A program made the translations under genes and the position numbers. Shown here piece by piece: positions 23,512-32,658 of a stretch of DNA of 64,000 nucleotides. This DNA is from Aliidiomarina haloalkalitolerans. GTDB taxonomy: Bacteria; Pseudomonadota; Gammaproteobacteria; Enterobacterales; Alteromonadaceae. The stretch is from assembly GCF_003987315.1 (NCBI RefSeq), contig NZ_PIPI01000003.1:1-64000 (forward strand). The letters are read 5' to 3'. How positions within the stretch are numbered: the first letter of the stretch is position 1; each line of letters starts with the position of its first letter. The notes beneath the pieces are model-generated. The model ran no database searches and had not been told where the DNA came from. It saw only the letters and a list, made by a program, of their open reading frames with translations.

Positions 23512-23785
23512 TTATCGTTGTTGAACCGCTTCATTCGCGAGCTTTTCAATCGCCGCCCAGTCTTTTGCTCGAATCGCATCGGCGGGCAATATCCACGAGC
23601 CACCCACGCAGAGAACATTGTTCAGCGCTAAATAGTCGCGATTCCTGGAATCAAAGGCATGTCACCAGCTTTTGCCGCTGTTAAAAGCTCGTCGGTAATG
23701 CCTGGGCTAATGGCAAATTGGGCGCCTGCACCCGCTGCAGCAGCAAGCTCTTCCGAGGTTGTTGCTGTGCCCACGCCAATGATGA
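23512..23785 (-). pseudogene. eda: KDPG aldolase (eda) remnant
   Basis: On the minus strand the piece GVGTATTSEELAAAAGAGAQF...[22 protein letters not shown] is clear KDPG/KHG aldolase sequence. It then shifts frame and continues [39 protein letters not shown] to the TAA at 23512. About 45 residues with the Schiff-base lysine region (YLKFFP) are missing, and the N-terminus is absent. Confidence 0.75.
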
Positions 23786-24047
23786 AATGGCTTCGGGTGC
23801 CATCACAGTTGCCCATGACGAAGGCATCGAAATTCCAGAACAGCTAGCTGTCATTGGCTTTGATAACATCAACTTCTCGCACTACACCTACCCAAAACTG
23901 ACCACCATTGACTACCCGGTGGCGGAAATTGGCCAAATGGCTGCGCGTTGGATATTAAAAACCGTGTACCAAAAGCCGATTGAAGAACTGAAGTCCTTGT
24001 TTACACCGGAATTGATTGTGCGGAATTCCACGTCTAGTCGCGGGTAA
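23770..24047 (+). pseudogene. LacI-family regulator C-terminal remnant
   Basis: In the + frame ending at 24047 the sequence AHANDEMASGAITVAHDEGI...LAVIGFDNINFSHYTYPKLTTIDYPVAEIG is the effector-binding C-terminal half of a LacI/GalR regulator. It begins abruptly at the GCCCACGCC shared with the eda remnant. The DNA-binding half is gone. It overlaps the end of rlmA by 14 bases, tail to tail. Confidence 0.8.
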
Positions 24048-24870
24048 CAAACTCACGCAGCCAAACATCAACGGTGACGGTCAGCTCGGAAAGTGCTTCC
24101 GCGCGAGATCTTCCTTCGCTGCTGGCGCGATAAAGATGTGGCGTCATGACCAGTAGATCACGAACAGCTTGGTTGCTTGGCAAGGTGACTGTGAATGTTA
24201 TGCGCTGTTCGCTCGTTAACTGCCAGCTCGCGCCGGTAATTGGTAACTGATACGGCTTAGCTTTTACGTCCGTGTATATGACTTGTTTTAGCTCAATGAG
24301 ATGATTCTCGGCGGGATCGACCATAATCAAGCGTCCATTTGGCGCTAGAACCCGAGCAAACTCTGCTTCGACTGGGAAGCCGAACACACACAGCAGGGCG
24401 TCGATACTGCCTGCAGCAATTGGAATTTGATTGTTTGAGGCGACAAGCCAAGTCGCACGCTTGTCGCTGCGCGCCGCAGCTTGTACTGCCCATTTGGAAA
24501 TATCGAGGGCGACAACGTCCATGCTTAGACCGCTGGCTTGCGCCGCATCCAAGATCTGACGTAAGTAATAACCCTCACCACAGCCGGCGTCGAGTATGCT
24601 CTGTGGCGGCTGATGTAAAACAACGCGTGTTAGTGCCTCTGCCAGTGGCTGATAAAAGCCACTGGCGAGAAACTCGGCGCGTGCCTGCACCATGGCCTTA
24701 CTGTCGCCTGGATCCTTCGAGCGCTTGTTCTGCACCGGCAAAAGATTAACATAACCCTGCTTGGCCACATCAAAGCTGTGGCCGTTGTCACAGCGCCAGG
24801 TTTTGCCATCAAGTACCAGCACTGACTCGCAGTTCAGCGGGCAACAAAGTTTTGTGAACGGCTGCACCAT
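24034..24870 (-). CDS. rlmA: 23S rRNA (guanine-N1)-methyltransferase RlmA
   Basis: A 278-residue enzyme that methylates N1 of G745 (E. coli numbering) in 23S rRNA. The N-terminal zinc module is visible (CCPLNCE...WRCDNGHSFD, about 9-35), followed by the family segment KQGYVNLLPVQNKRSKDPGDSK and the SAM-binding motif ILDAGCGEGYYL near residue 90. The length matches RlmA of Gammaproteobacteria. Its start codon overlaps the stop of the upstream DUF4870 gene (TAATG), so the two are co-translated. Confidence 0.93.
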   Translation of the reverse strand: MVQPFTKLCCPLNCESVLVLDGKTWRCDNGHSFDVAKQGYVNLLPVQNKRSKDPGDSKAMVQARAEFLASGFYQPLAEALTRVVLHQPPQSILDAGCGEGYYLRQILDAAQASGLSMDVVALDISKWAVQAAARSDKRATWLVASNNQIPIAAGSIDALLCVFGFPVEAEFARVLAPNGRLIMVDPAENHLIELKQVIYTDVKAKPYQLPITGASWQLTSEQRITFTVTLPSNQAVRDLLVMTPHLYRASSEGRSRAEALSELTVTVDVWLREFVTRD

Positions 24871-25331
24871 TAAACTTTGAAGAACTTAATGCTCAGCGGA
24901 TAATGCCAAAGCACGCCTTCCTTCGCTTTCATTGCGCCGATAATGGCAAAGACAACGTGGCAAATAACGAGTGCCAACAAGATAAAGAAACCAACAAGTA
25001 CCGCAGCCAAAATGAGGCCGACGATTGAATAGATGACTGAGCTAATTAGCCAGTTCGCCACAATACGACCGTTTTGGTCAATGAACGGCTCTTCTTTCTT
25101 CACCAGCCAGAGTACGATGGGTACGATTAAGCCGATCCACGGAAAGACCAAACCGAGTAAAAGCGACAGGTGAATGAACATGGAGTAATCGCGGCTGTCG
25201 GTTGCGTTCAGCACCGAGCCTGTAGGGCGAGGATCGTCGAGCAGCTTTTTCTTTTCTGCTTGATACTCCTCCTCACTTAAAACTCCATCTTCTTTTAGCT
25301 TATGTAAATTACGTAATTTTTCGGTATCCAT
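24870..25331 (-). CDS. SHOCT/DUF4870 membrane protein
   Basis: A 153-residue protein. Residues 1-33 form a SHOCT motif (LRNLHKLKEDGVLSEEEYQAEKKKLL). The rest is DUF4870, with three hydrophobic segments near 50-75, 90-120 and 115-135 (ANWLISSVIYSIVGLILAAV). The ATG at 25331 follows AAGGAAA. The family is common, but its function is unknown. It is co-translated with rlmA. Confidence 0.88.
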   Translation of the reverse strand: MDTEKLRNLHKLKEDGVLSEEEYQAEKKKLLDDPRPTGSVLNATDSRDYSMFIHLSLLLGLVFPWIGLIVPIVLWLVKKEEPFIDQNGRIVANWLISSVIYSIVGLILAAVLVGFFILLALVICHVVFAIIGAMKAKEGVLWHYPLSIKFFKV

Positions 25332-25610
25332 AAGATTTTCCTTGTTATTATTTTTGTAGAGTGCTCGCTAGCGTATTTGCGAATGTAGCCCGAATTTTTA
25401 AAAACAACAAGCAAGTGCTTTCGTCTTGGTCAGCGTTCTCTTGCTGCATAAATATTAATTAAAGTATAAATTTAGTTACATTGAATGTTTTTCTGTTGTT
25501 AGTGAGCGTAATTAGTAACATTATTTGAATACTTTGATAAATCACAATAATGTGCTAAATTAGGATCATAAGTGAGAAAAGCGACGTTAAAGTAACGAAA
25601 AGGTATCACT

Positions 25611-25937
25611 ATGCGATTCAGGACGGCGCCTGTCGGAGCGATTCTTGCGGAGCTTGGTCAACGACTCAAGCAAGCTCGCCTCAATAAGAATCTAACTCAA
25701 GAAGACGTTGCCAAAAAAGTCGGGGTGGCGCGGCGCACCGTTGTTGAAGCGGAAAAAGGTCATGCGCGGCTGGAAACTTTTGTAGCAATTCTACAGGTGC
25801 TTGGTGTCGCGGAACAGCTTGAGAACTTCTTACCGGAGCAAGATCTATCGCCTCTGGAAATATTAAAACTCAAAGGGAAAAAGCGCCAACGAGCAAGTGG
25901 TCAAGTCGACGATAGCGAGGACATGGAACAATGGTAA
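25611..25937 (+). CDS. hipB: HipB-like HTH antitoxin (locus 3)
   Basis: A 108-residue XRE helix-turn-helix protein (LGQRLKQARLNKNLTQEDVAKKVGVARRTVVEAEKG, about 15-50) with a basic linker and an acidic tail. ATG 25611 follows AAAGG. It overlaps the following hipA by seven bases. It belongs to a different HipB subgroup from the two proteins at 3.5-4.6 kb, so this pair is not a recent duplicate. Confidence 0.88.
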   Translation: MRFRTAPVGAILAELGQRLKQARLNKNLTQEDVAKKVGVARRTVVEAEKGHARLETFVAILQVLGVAEQLENFLPEQDLSPLEILKLKGKKRQRASGQVDDSEDMEQW

Positions 25938-27247
25938 TGGAAGTTGTTACGGTTCGCTATCAGGATGAGGATGCCGGCGCTTTAAGCTTTGACACCACGA
26001 AAGGTTACGGCAGCTTTCAATATACCCCCAATTTTATTAAGCGAGGCGTCGAGTTATCGCCACTGACTATGCCCTTACAACAGAATCCGTATTCCTTTCC
26101 TGAACTGAACTTTGAAACCTTTAAAGGACTACCGGGCTTAGTCGCCGACTCTTTACCTGATGATTTTGGCAATGCGGTCATGAATGCTTGGGTAGCGGCA
26201 CAAGGCAAGTCACCAGAGGACATAACGCCACTGCAGCGCCTACAATATACCGGCGTTCGTGGCATGGGTGCGCTGGAGTATGCGCCGGCCATAAACAAAA
26301 GTCTCTTAAACAAAGCGCAGCAAATTGAAATCGATAGCCTGATTGCGGTTGCGCAAGAGGTGATGAATAGCCGCGACCAGTTTTCCGTCAACCTCGCAAC
26401 TGACCGTCAAGCCGACCGCCAAGCCATGATGGAGCTGTTATCGGTTGGAATGAGTGCAGGTGGTGCGCGGCCGAAAGCGGTACTAGCGTTTAACGACGAC
26501 TTCACGCAAGTTCGTTCAGGGCAAACCACAGTGCCTGCAGGGTTCACCCACTATTTGATGAAGTTCGACGGTGTCACCGAGCACAATGCCAATCGCGAGA
26601 CCTTTGGTGACCCCAGTGGTTTCGGTGTCATGGAGTATATCTATTATCGCATGGCCACAGCAGCCGGTATTCACATGGAGCACTGTGCGCTTTTACCTGA
26701 AGGCAATCGAAGACACTTCATTACCAAGCGTTTTGACCGCATCGGGAATGACAAGGTGCATGTGCAAACTTTAAATGGCCTAGCCCACGTTGACTACAAG
26801 AAGCCCGGTTCGTTTTCCTACGAAGAGCTTTTCAGTGTCGGTCGTGAGCTGCGTTTAAGTCGTGACGAGGCTGAACAATTGTTGCGGCGGATGTGCTTTA
26901 ACATTGTCGCCCGCAATCACGACGACCACAGCAAAAACTTTGCTTTTATGCTTCCTGATAAGAAATGGCAACTAGCTCCAGCTTATGACGTTGCCTTCAG
27001 TTATAAGCCCGGCAGTAAGTGGGTCAACAGCCACTGGATGAGCTTAAACGGCAAACGCGAAGACTTTAGCCGTAAAGATTTTTATGGCCTCGAACGGTTC
27101 GGTAAGATTTTCAGTCCCGCGAATATCGATCAGATTCTCGACGAAACCATTGAGCAGGTATCGCAGTGGCGCACGCTCGCTGTTGAGCATGAACTTCCTG
27201 AGCACTTTATTCAGGAAGTGGAGCGTGGTTTGCGTTTGGACTTGTAA
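25931..27247 (+). CDS. hipA: HipA-type kinase toxin (locus 3)
   Basis: A 438-residue HipA: N-terminal subdomain (VRYQDEDAGALSFDTTKGYGSFQYTPNF), VRGMGALEYAP, the SVGMSAGGARPKAV nucleotide loop, and the catalytic motif RNHDDHSKNFAFM followed by LAPAYDV near residue 335. All kinase residues appear present. The ATG lies inside the hipB end, giving the standard hipB-hipA order. Confidence 0.92.
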   Translation: MVMEVVTVRYQDEDAGALSFDTTKGYGSFQYTPNFIKRGVELSPLTMPLQQNPYSFPELNFETFKGLPGLVADSLPDDFGNAVMNAWVAAQGKSPEDITPLQRLQYTGVRGMGALEYAPAINKSLLNKAQQIEIDSLIAVAQEVMNSRDQFSVNLATDRQADRQAMMELLSVGMSAGGARPKAVLAFNDDFTQVRSGQTTVPAGFTHYLMKFDGVTEHNANRETFGDPSGFGVMEYIYYRMATAAGIHMEHCALLPEGNRRHFITKRFDRIGNDKVHVQTLNGLAHVDYKKPGSFSYEELFSVGRELRLSRDEAEQLLRRMCFNIVARNHDDHSKNFAFMLPDKKWQLAPAYDVAFSYKPGSKWVNSHWMSLNGKREDFSRKDFYGLERFGKIFSPANIDQILDETIEQVSQWRTLAVEHELPEHFIQEVERGLRLDL

Positions 27248-27477
27248 GTCTTGTTAACGCTTTTATTTCGGTCGCTTTAAAAACTATTTCACGAATAAGT
27301 TTGACTTCCTGCCAGATCAGCGTAGAGTGCACGTCTCTGGTTAGTAAATATTCAGTTGTTCTACACTTCGTTGCCACATTATTCGTAATTAACTCCGTTC
27401 TGTTGCTTTAACCGCTCTTATTTCCTCTCCAATGTATGCCTCAACAGGCGATTTTTATTATTTTAGGAAGATTAATT

Positions 27478-27687
27478 ATGTCTAATACAGTTACTGGTAC
27501 CGTTAAATGGTTCAACGAAGCGAAAGGTTTTGGTTTTATTGAGCGTCAAGGTGGAGCAGACGTGTTTGCTCACTTCAGCGCTATTGCAAGCACAGGTTTC
27601 AAAACCTTAGCTGAAGGCCAAGCAGTGTCTTTCACTGTGACCCAGGGCGCTAAAGGCCCACAAGCTGAAAACATCGTTGCTATCTAA
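27478..27687 (+). CDS. CspA-family cold-shock protein
   Basis: A 69-residue OB-fold protein with both RNA-binding motifs: KGFGFI (RNP1) and VFAHFS (RNP2). It binds single-stranded RNA/DNA and melts RNA structure in the cold. The ATG at 27478 follows TTTTAGGAAG; a longer in-frame start at 27436 has no ribosome site. The 230 bases upstream are free of genes, and a long structured leader like that of cspA is likely. Confidence 0.93.
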   Translation: MSNTVTGTVKWFNEAKGFGFIERQGGADVFAHFSAIASTGFKTLAEGQAVSFTVTQGAKGPQAENIVAI

Positions 27688-27708
27688 CTAGCACTGAGAA
27701 TTCAGAAT

Positions 27709-27734
27709 AAAGGAGCCGAAAGGCTCCTTTTTTA
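27709..27734 (+). terminator. Rho-independent terminator after csp
   Basis: AAAGGAGCC-GAAA-GGCTCCTTT followed by TTTT. The GNRA loop gives a very stable hairpin. On the other strand the A/T flanks could also stop the convergent esterase operon. Confidence 0.92.
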
Positions 27735-28622
27735 TTGGTTGCGGCTAATAAAATCCCAATGAAACGCTTGCGTGACCGCTGCGGTCGCTTCGGGTAGTTG
27801 GTGGCAGTGCAACTGAAACACATGCCACATACCGTCAAACACCTGCAAGTCGGCTGTCACGTTTGCACGTAAAAGTGACTGGTGCAGCTCGATGGCATCA
27901 TCGTATAAAATTTCGTCACTACCGACCTGTACACACACGGGTGGTAAGCCACTAAAATCGGCAAATAAGGGCGAGCAATAGGGGTGGTCATGAGGTGTGG
28001 AGCCACAATAAGCCTCTGCACACGACTGCAAACCTGCTGGCAATAACATCGGATCGCGTTTGGCATGAAACACGTGACTAGTGCGGGTAACGGTTAAGTC
28101 GACCCAAGGTGAAAATAATACGAGCCCTCTCGGCAGTGGCTGCCCCTCGTCACGCAAGCGCAAAGCCAATGCTAACGCCAGCCCGCCACCGGCCGAGTCA
28201 CCCGCAATGATGATGTTGTCCGCGGGTACGCCCTGACTAAGCAAGGCTTGGTAAGCGCCAAAAGCGTCGTCGAGCGCAGCGGGAAAGGGATGTTCTGGGG
28301 CTAAGCGATAGGTTGGCATCCACACGGTTGCGTTGGCGATTAAGGCAATACCGTCAACCACTTGACGATGGGTTGCAACGTCGCCGAATACATAGCCACC
28401 GCCATGTAAATACAGCACCTGTGTTTCGCTTGCCTGGGCTACCTGGGCTTGATAGGCGCTGACTTGCCCCAGCGTTACCGTACTGCGAGTGACTCCCGGT
28501 TGTTTACGCTGCAACAGTACTGCACTTTTCATCAGAATACGTCGCACTTTAAACGGTACGCGCGGGTGAAACATCGGTTGCACTGCAAGCTTGATGAAAC
28601 GCCTTAAATATTCCTTTTTCAT
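27732..28622 (-). CDS. HSL-family alpha/beta hydrolase (esterase)
   Basis: Start at ATG 28622, 296 residues. Motifs of the hormone-sensitive-lipase group are all visible: oxyanion HGGGY, nucleophile elbow GDSAGG, the acid in QVGSDEILYDD and the His in GMWHVFQ. It follows the monooxygenase gene by 11 bases on the same strand. A Baeyer-Villiger monooxygenase makes esters from ketones and a neighbouring esterase opens them, so this enzyme probably completes that pathway. It has no signal peptide, so it is cytoplasmic. Confidence 0.88.
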   Translation of the reverse strand: MKKEYLRRFIKLAVQPMFHPRVPFKVRRILMKSAVLLQRKQPGVTRSTVTLGQVSAYQAQVAQASETQVLYLHGGGYVFGDVATHRQVVDGIALIANATVWMPTYRLAPEHPFPAALDDAFGAYQALLSQGVPADNIIIAGDSAGGGLALALALRLRDEGQPLPRGLVLFSPWVDLTVTRTSHVFHAKRDPMLLPAGLQSCAEAYCGSTPHDHPYCSPLFADFSGLPPVCVQVGSDEILYDDAIELHQSLLRANVTADLQVFDGMWHVFQLHCHQLPEATAAVTQAFHWDFISRNQ

Positions 28623-28633
28623 GCCTTTTCTCT

Positions 28634-30109
28634 TTAGCCTTTCCGTGAGCCGCCAGTAAACCACTGATAGTCGGCGGCATTAACGTGGCGAGTTTGCCAG
28701 CGATAACTAAACGTAAATCCGTACCAATTGACGACATTACGCCCATTTGCATCTAAATACCATGAACTACAACCGGACGACCAAACTGCTCTCCCGAGTT
28801 TTCGCTGTAAGGCCGACACATATTTGCGCTGACTTTCGGGTTTGACGTCCATTGCCACTGACTGACGCACATCAAGCTGGTGCAAGCAGGCCAATACGTA
28901 ATGAATTTGCGACTCGAGCATCAGCAAAATAGAACTGTGCGATAAGTTTGTATTCGGGCCGTAAAGCATGAACAGATTCGGGAAACCATGCACCGAAATG
29001 CCCTTGTAGGCCTCGGCACCTTGCGCCCATGCGGTGTTTAAATTGAGTCCACCGCGACCAATGACACGCAGCGGCGTGAGAAACTCCGAAGCCCGAAAAC
29101 CGGTGCCAAGTACCAACACATCGGCGTTGTGCAAAGTACCATCGGAAGTAACGACGCCATTTGCGGTCACTTCTTGAATGGGTTGGGTGACTAAATTCAC
29201 ATGCGGTAAATCAACACTTGAGTACCAGTCGTTGGCCAATAAAATACGGTTGCAGCCCACTTGATAATCCGGAATGAGTTGCTGGCGTTTCATACGGTTT
29301 TTAACGTCGCGGCGAGCGAGCCAGCGCGCCCGCCATTCACCATACTTCAGTAACCAGTGAAAACGCGTAAAGACGACAGCACGCGACTCGCTTTTTACAT
29401 ACAAGAACGTCCGATACAACCGTGCTGCGCCGGGTACATGGCGGAAAAGCCACTGCTCCCATGGCTTGAATGGTCGGTCATTTTTGCCAATCACCCACGA
29501 CCCAGAACGCTGGAAAACATGTAGCTCCTGCGCAACTTGAGCGAGCTGCGGCACAAACTGAATTGCCGATGCGCCAGTGCCAATAACGCCAATACGTTTC
29601 CCTTGCAGGCTCACGGAGTGATCCCAGCGCGCCGAGTGAAATACCGGCCCGTTAAACTGCTCGAGCCCTTGAATGTCGGGGTAACGGGGTTGGTTGAGCT
29701 GTCCCATAGCCGTGATCACCACGCGGCTCTCGAGTACCTCACCCGTGCTTAAGTGTACTTGCCACACGTTGCGGGCGTCATTGAAAACGAGTTCACTCAC
29801 TTCGGCACCAAAGCGCAGGTGTTGCTGTAATTCAAACCGTGCAACACACGATTCAATATAGGCTTTAATCTCTGCATGCCCGCTATAGCGTCGTGACCAG
29901 TCGTGTTTCGGCGCAAATGAGAAGGAATATAGATGAGATTCGACGTCGCAAGCAGCGCCGGGGTATGTATTATCCCGCCAGGTTCCACCCACGCTATCGG
30001 CTTTTTCGAGAATCAGAAAATCATCGCGACCGGCTTTCTTCAGCTGAATAGCCATGCCGATACCACCAAAACCTGAGCCAATAATGATGAGGTCGTGGGG
30101 CTTGTTCAT
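28634..30109 (-). CDS. Flavin-containing Baeyer-Villiger-type monooxygenase
   Basis: From ATG 30109 the protein has 491 residues. It has an FAD Rossmann motif at the start (IIGSGFGGIG), the NADPH motif GVIGTGASA, and between them FNGPVFHSARW, which fits the Baeyer-Villiger fingerprint FxGxxxHxxxW exactly. Such enzymes insert oxygen next to a ketone to give esters or lactones, using NADPH and O2. A longer in-frame start at 30226 would overlap the GGDEF gene and lacks a ribosome site. It forms an operon with the downstream esterase. Confidence 0.9.
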   Translation of the reverse strand: MNKPHDLIIIGSGFGGIGMAIQLKKAGRDDFLILEKADSVGGTWRDNTYPGAACDVESHLYSFSFAPKHDWSRRYSGHAEIKAYIESCVARFELQQHLRFGAEVSELVFNDARNVWQVHLSTGEVLESRVVITAMGQLNQPRYPDIQGLEQFNGPVFHSARWDHSVSLQGKRIGVIGTGASAIQFVPQLAQVAQELHVFQRSGSWVIGKNDRPFKPWEQWLFRHVPGAARLYRTFLYVKSESRAVVFTRFHWLLKYGEWRARWLARRDVKNRMKRQQLIPDYQVGCNRILLANDWYSSVDLPHVNLVTQPIQEVTANGVVTSDGTLHNADVLVLGTGFRASEFLTPLRVIGRGGLNLNTAWAQGAEAYKGISVHGFPNLFMLYGPNTNLSHSSILLMLESQIHYVLACLHQLDVRQSVAMDVKPESQRKYVSALQRKLGRAVWSSGCSSWYLDANGRNVVNWYGFTFSYRWQTRHVNAADYQWFTGGSRKG

Positions 30110-30119
30110 TTTCGCAAAC

Positions 30120-31001
30120 TCATTTGGCGAACTTTCGGCGGTACATGGAGTGGTCTGCGTGTTGCATAAGCTGTTCAATGGTGTTGCCATGGAATGGCCA
30201 AAGCGCAACCCCAATACTAATGCCAATGCGAACTGACAGCGATTTCACTTGCAGGGGCTGCGCAAAGGTTTCGTCAATATTTTTTACCACGGTATTCACC
30301 GCTGCTTCCAAAGATAATTGACTATTGCCAACGTCGACCAGCACAACAAACTCATCACCGCCTAAGCGCGCAACGGTGTCGGTGGGACGCACAGAACCTT
30401 GCAAACGCTTGCCAACGGCTTTTAATACTTCGTCACCGAAGGCGTGACCTTTTTCGTCATTCATTTGTTTGAACTTGTCTAGGTCGATATACAAGACCCC
30501 AAAGCCGCGCCTTGTGCGTTTTGCACGGCTGATAGCAACATCGGCACGATCCGCGAATAGAACGCGATTGGGTAGGCCGGTTAAAGAATCAGTCAGAGCC
30601 ATCGCCTCAAGCTTGGCAATTAATGCTTCACGCTCTACTTCAAGTCGTTTTTGCTCGGTAATATCCCGAGCAACGCCAACCCGAACCTGGTCTTTTTCCG
30701 ACCAACGAGTAGTCCAGTGAATATCAATGGCGTGTCCGTCTTTGTGAATATATTTATTCTCGAAGTGGACAACGTCACCACCGGCGTTGACGTGCTCAGC
30801 AAGGCGCAGGGACGCCTCGCGATAATCAGGATGCATGAATTCATAGATCATCCGTCCGACCATCTCGTCTGGCCGATACCCAAAAACCCGTTCAGCACCG
30901 CGACTCACATAACTGATACGGTGATTAGGCTCGACCACGCAAATGGCTTCGAGTAGTAAATCTAAGTACTCAGCTAGTTCTGCAAATGCCGGTCTTGTCA
31001 T
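30120..31001 (-). CDS. PAS-GGDEF diguanylate cyclase
   Basis: A 293-residue protein: PAS domain (about 10-120, ICVVEPNHRISYVSRGAERVFGY), linker with DITEQKRLE, then a GGDEF domain (about 135-290). The active-site motif is GGDEF and the region DSLTGLPNR is intact, so c-di-GMP synthesis is expected. No membrane segment is visible, so a cytoplasmic sensor is likely. It lies 10 bases upstream of the monooxygenase gene on the same strand and may be co-transcribed. Confidence 0.92.
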   Translation of the reverse strand: MTRPAFAELAEYLDLLLEAICVVEPNHRISYVSRGAERVFGYRPDEMVGRMIYEFMHPDYREASLRLAEHVNAGGDVVHFENKYIHKDGHAIDIHWTTRWSEKDQVRVGVARDITEQKRLEVEREALIAKLEAMALTDSLTGLPNRVLFADRADVAISRAKRTRRGFGVLYIDLDKFKQMNDEKGHAFGDEVLKAVGKRLQGSVRPTDTVARLGGDEFVVLVDVGNSQLSLEAAVNTVVKNIDETFAQPLQVKSLSVRIGISIGVALWPFHGNTIEQLMQHADHSMYRRKFAK

Positions 31002-31203
31002 GGGTTAACTCGCGTTTTCTTATTGTTATGTGCGGTTGAAGAATGACTCATGTGTGACCTTAATTTGGTCATGCACCATTAAGCCACTGTTTTCCTCAAC
31101 CTGCAATTTATCTGTTTAAACTTTAGTCAAAAAATAGACTAGGCGGTATTTCAGAACTTAGTCTACGCTTAAGCAGGCACATTCAGCTAAAAAGGAAAAC
31201 AGC

Positions 31204-31398
31204 ATGGCAAAAATGACAAACGTTGGTGAAATCGACCGCATGATTCGAATTATCGTGGGTCTGTTAATTGCGGTGTGGAGTATTAATGCCGGCAACTTCT
31301 GGTGGATCCTCGGTGTTGCTTTAATCGCCACCGGCATATTTCGGTTCTGCGGTTTATATCGGGTACTCGGAATTAACACCTGTAAAGTGAAATCTTAA
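31204..31398 (+). CDS. DUF2892 small membrane protein
   Basis: A 64-residue protein (MAKMTNVGEIDRMIRIIVGLLIAVWSINAG...FRFCGLYRVLGINTCKVKS) with two hydrophobic segments. It matches the DUF2892 domain also found at the end of YgaP rhodanese. The ribosome site AAAAAGGAAAACAGC precedes ATG 31204. Two cysteines are placed as in the family. Function unknown. Confidence 0.88.
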   Translation: MAKMTNVGEIDRMIRIIVGLLIAVWSINAGNFWWILGVALIATGIFRFCGLYRVLGINTCKVKS

Positions 31399-31417
31399 GT
31401 CCTTATCAAGCAGTAGG

Positions 31418-32656
31418 CTAAGTGACCTTACTGCGCTGCTGGAACTCTGCGTTCAAGTAGCGCTTCTCTTGCATAATTACTGCGAGTCGGCTTACTGCTG
31501 ACTCAACTTCTGCGTAGCTGTTATACAGCGGTGCAAAGCCGATGCGTAAATATTCAGGCGCACGAAAGTCGGCAATGACCCCTTCGGCAATCAGTGCTTG
31601 GCAAATGGCATAGGCCTCTGCATGTTGAAACGCTAATTGACTACCACGCTCGTCTGCGACTACTGGTGAAATGCATGGCATTACATCGAGTAAACCGTGC
31701 TTGTCCATACACTCTAACCAGTAACTGCTTAAGCCAATCGACTTGGTTCGAATGTCGCTCATAGTCACGTCAGCAAACAGGTCAAGCGCGGCATCAACGG
31801 CCACTAACGACAATACGGGTGGTGTGCCTGTCAGAAATTGACGGATACCGTCGGCGGGTGCGTAATTGACCTCGAATGCAAATGGCGCTGCGTGCCCGAG
31901 CCAGCCATAAAGCGGGTGCAGAGGCTGGCGCTGTTGTTTGAGATGGCGCTCGGCGGCATATAAGAACGCCGGTGCGCCGGGTCCGGCATTGAAATATTTA
32001 TAGGTGCAACCGACAGCAAAGTCGATTTCGTTAGCCACCACATCAACCGGTAAAGCACCTGCACTATGCGCCAAATCCACGACGGTCAACGCGCCACATT
32101 GCTTCGCGCGTTGACTAATGTGAGCCATAGGAAGGCGTCGGCCGGTGCGAAAATTAACTTCAGTAACCAGAACCACAGCCGTATTTTCGTTAATTTCATT
32201 CAGAAGTGAGTCTTCACTAACCAAACGCAGCTTACAGCGTTCACCAAGCCACTGCTCAATGCCCTGAACCATGTATAAATCAGTTGGAAAATTGTCGGTA
32301 GTGGAGAGAATTTCACTGCGATCGGAATTAATCTGTAGTGCGGCACAAAGCACTTTAAACAGATTAATCGAGGTCGAGTCACAACAGATTGTTTGCCCTT
32401 CAGGGGCACCGATCAGACGACCAATTTTGTCACCGACAGTTAGCGGTAAATCAATCCAACCATGTTTGTTCCAGCTGGTAATCACGTCGTCACCCCATTC
32501 ATGGCGCAAGGCTTGGTTGACACGTTCGTGGACACTTGGTGCCATTAAGCCCAATGAGTTGCCGTCGAAATAAATCGTATTGGCTGGAATATGAAACGCT
32601 GCGCGTTTATGAGCAAGCGGGTCTTCTTTGTCGAGCGGATGCACTGCTGTCGTCAT
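31418..32656 (-). CDS. kynU: Kynureninase
   Basis: A 412-residue PLP enzyme that cleaves kynurenine to anthranilate and alanine. Recognisable stretches: YFDGNSLGLM at the start, VVLVTEVNFRTGRR, VDLAHSAGALPVD, and the PLP-lysine region GCTYKYFNAGPGAPAF. The length matches the family. It begins two bases after the stop of a formamidase gene (TAACCATG), so the two consecutive steps of tryptophan breakdown are coupled. Tryptophan 2,3-dioxygenase is not in the window. Confidence 0.95.
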   Translation of the reverse strand: MTTAVHPLDKEDPLAHKRAAFHIPANTIYFDGNSLGLMAPSVHERVNQALRHEWGDDVITSWNKHGWIDLPLTVGDKIGRLIGAPEGQTICCDSTSINLFKVLCAALQINSDRSEILSTTDNFPTDLYMVQGIEQWLGERCKLRLVSEDSLLNEINENTAVVLVTEVNFRTGRRLPMAHISQRAKQCGALTVVDLAHSAGALPVDVVANEIDFAVGCTYKYFNAGPGAPAFLYAAERHLKQQRQPLHPLYGWLGHAAPFAFEVNYAPADGIRQFLTGTPPVLSLVAVDAALDLFADVTMSDIRTKSIGLSSYWLECMDKHGLLDVMPCISPVVADERGSQLAFQHAEAYAICQALIAEGVIADFRAPEYLRIGFAPLYNSYAEVESAVSRLAVIMQEKRYLNAEFQQRSKVT

Positions 32657-32658
32657 GG

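Noticed and set aside
24339-24749. 136-codon plus-strand ORF
   Set aside because: Antisense shadow of rlmA.
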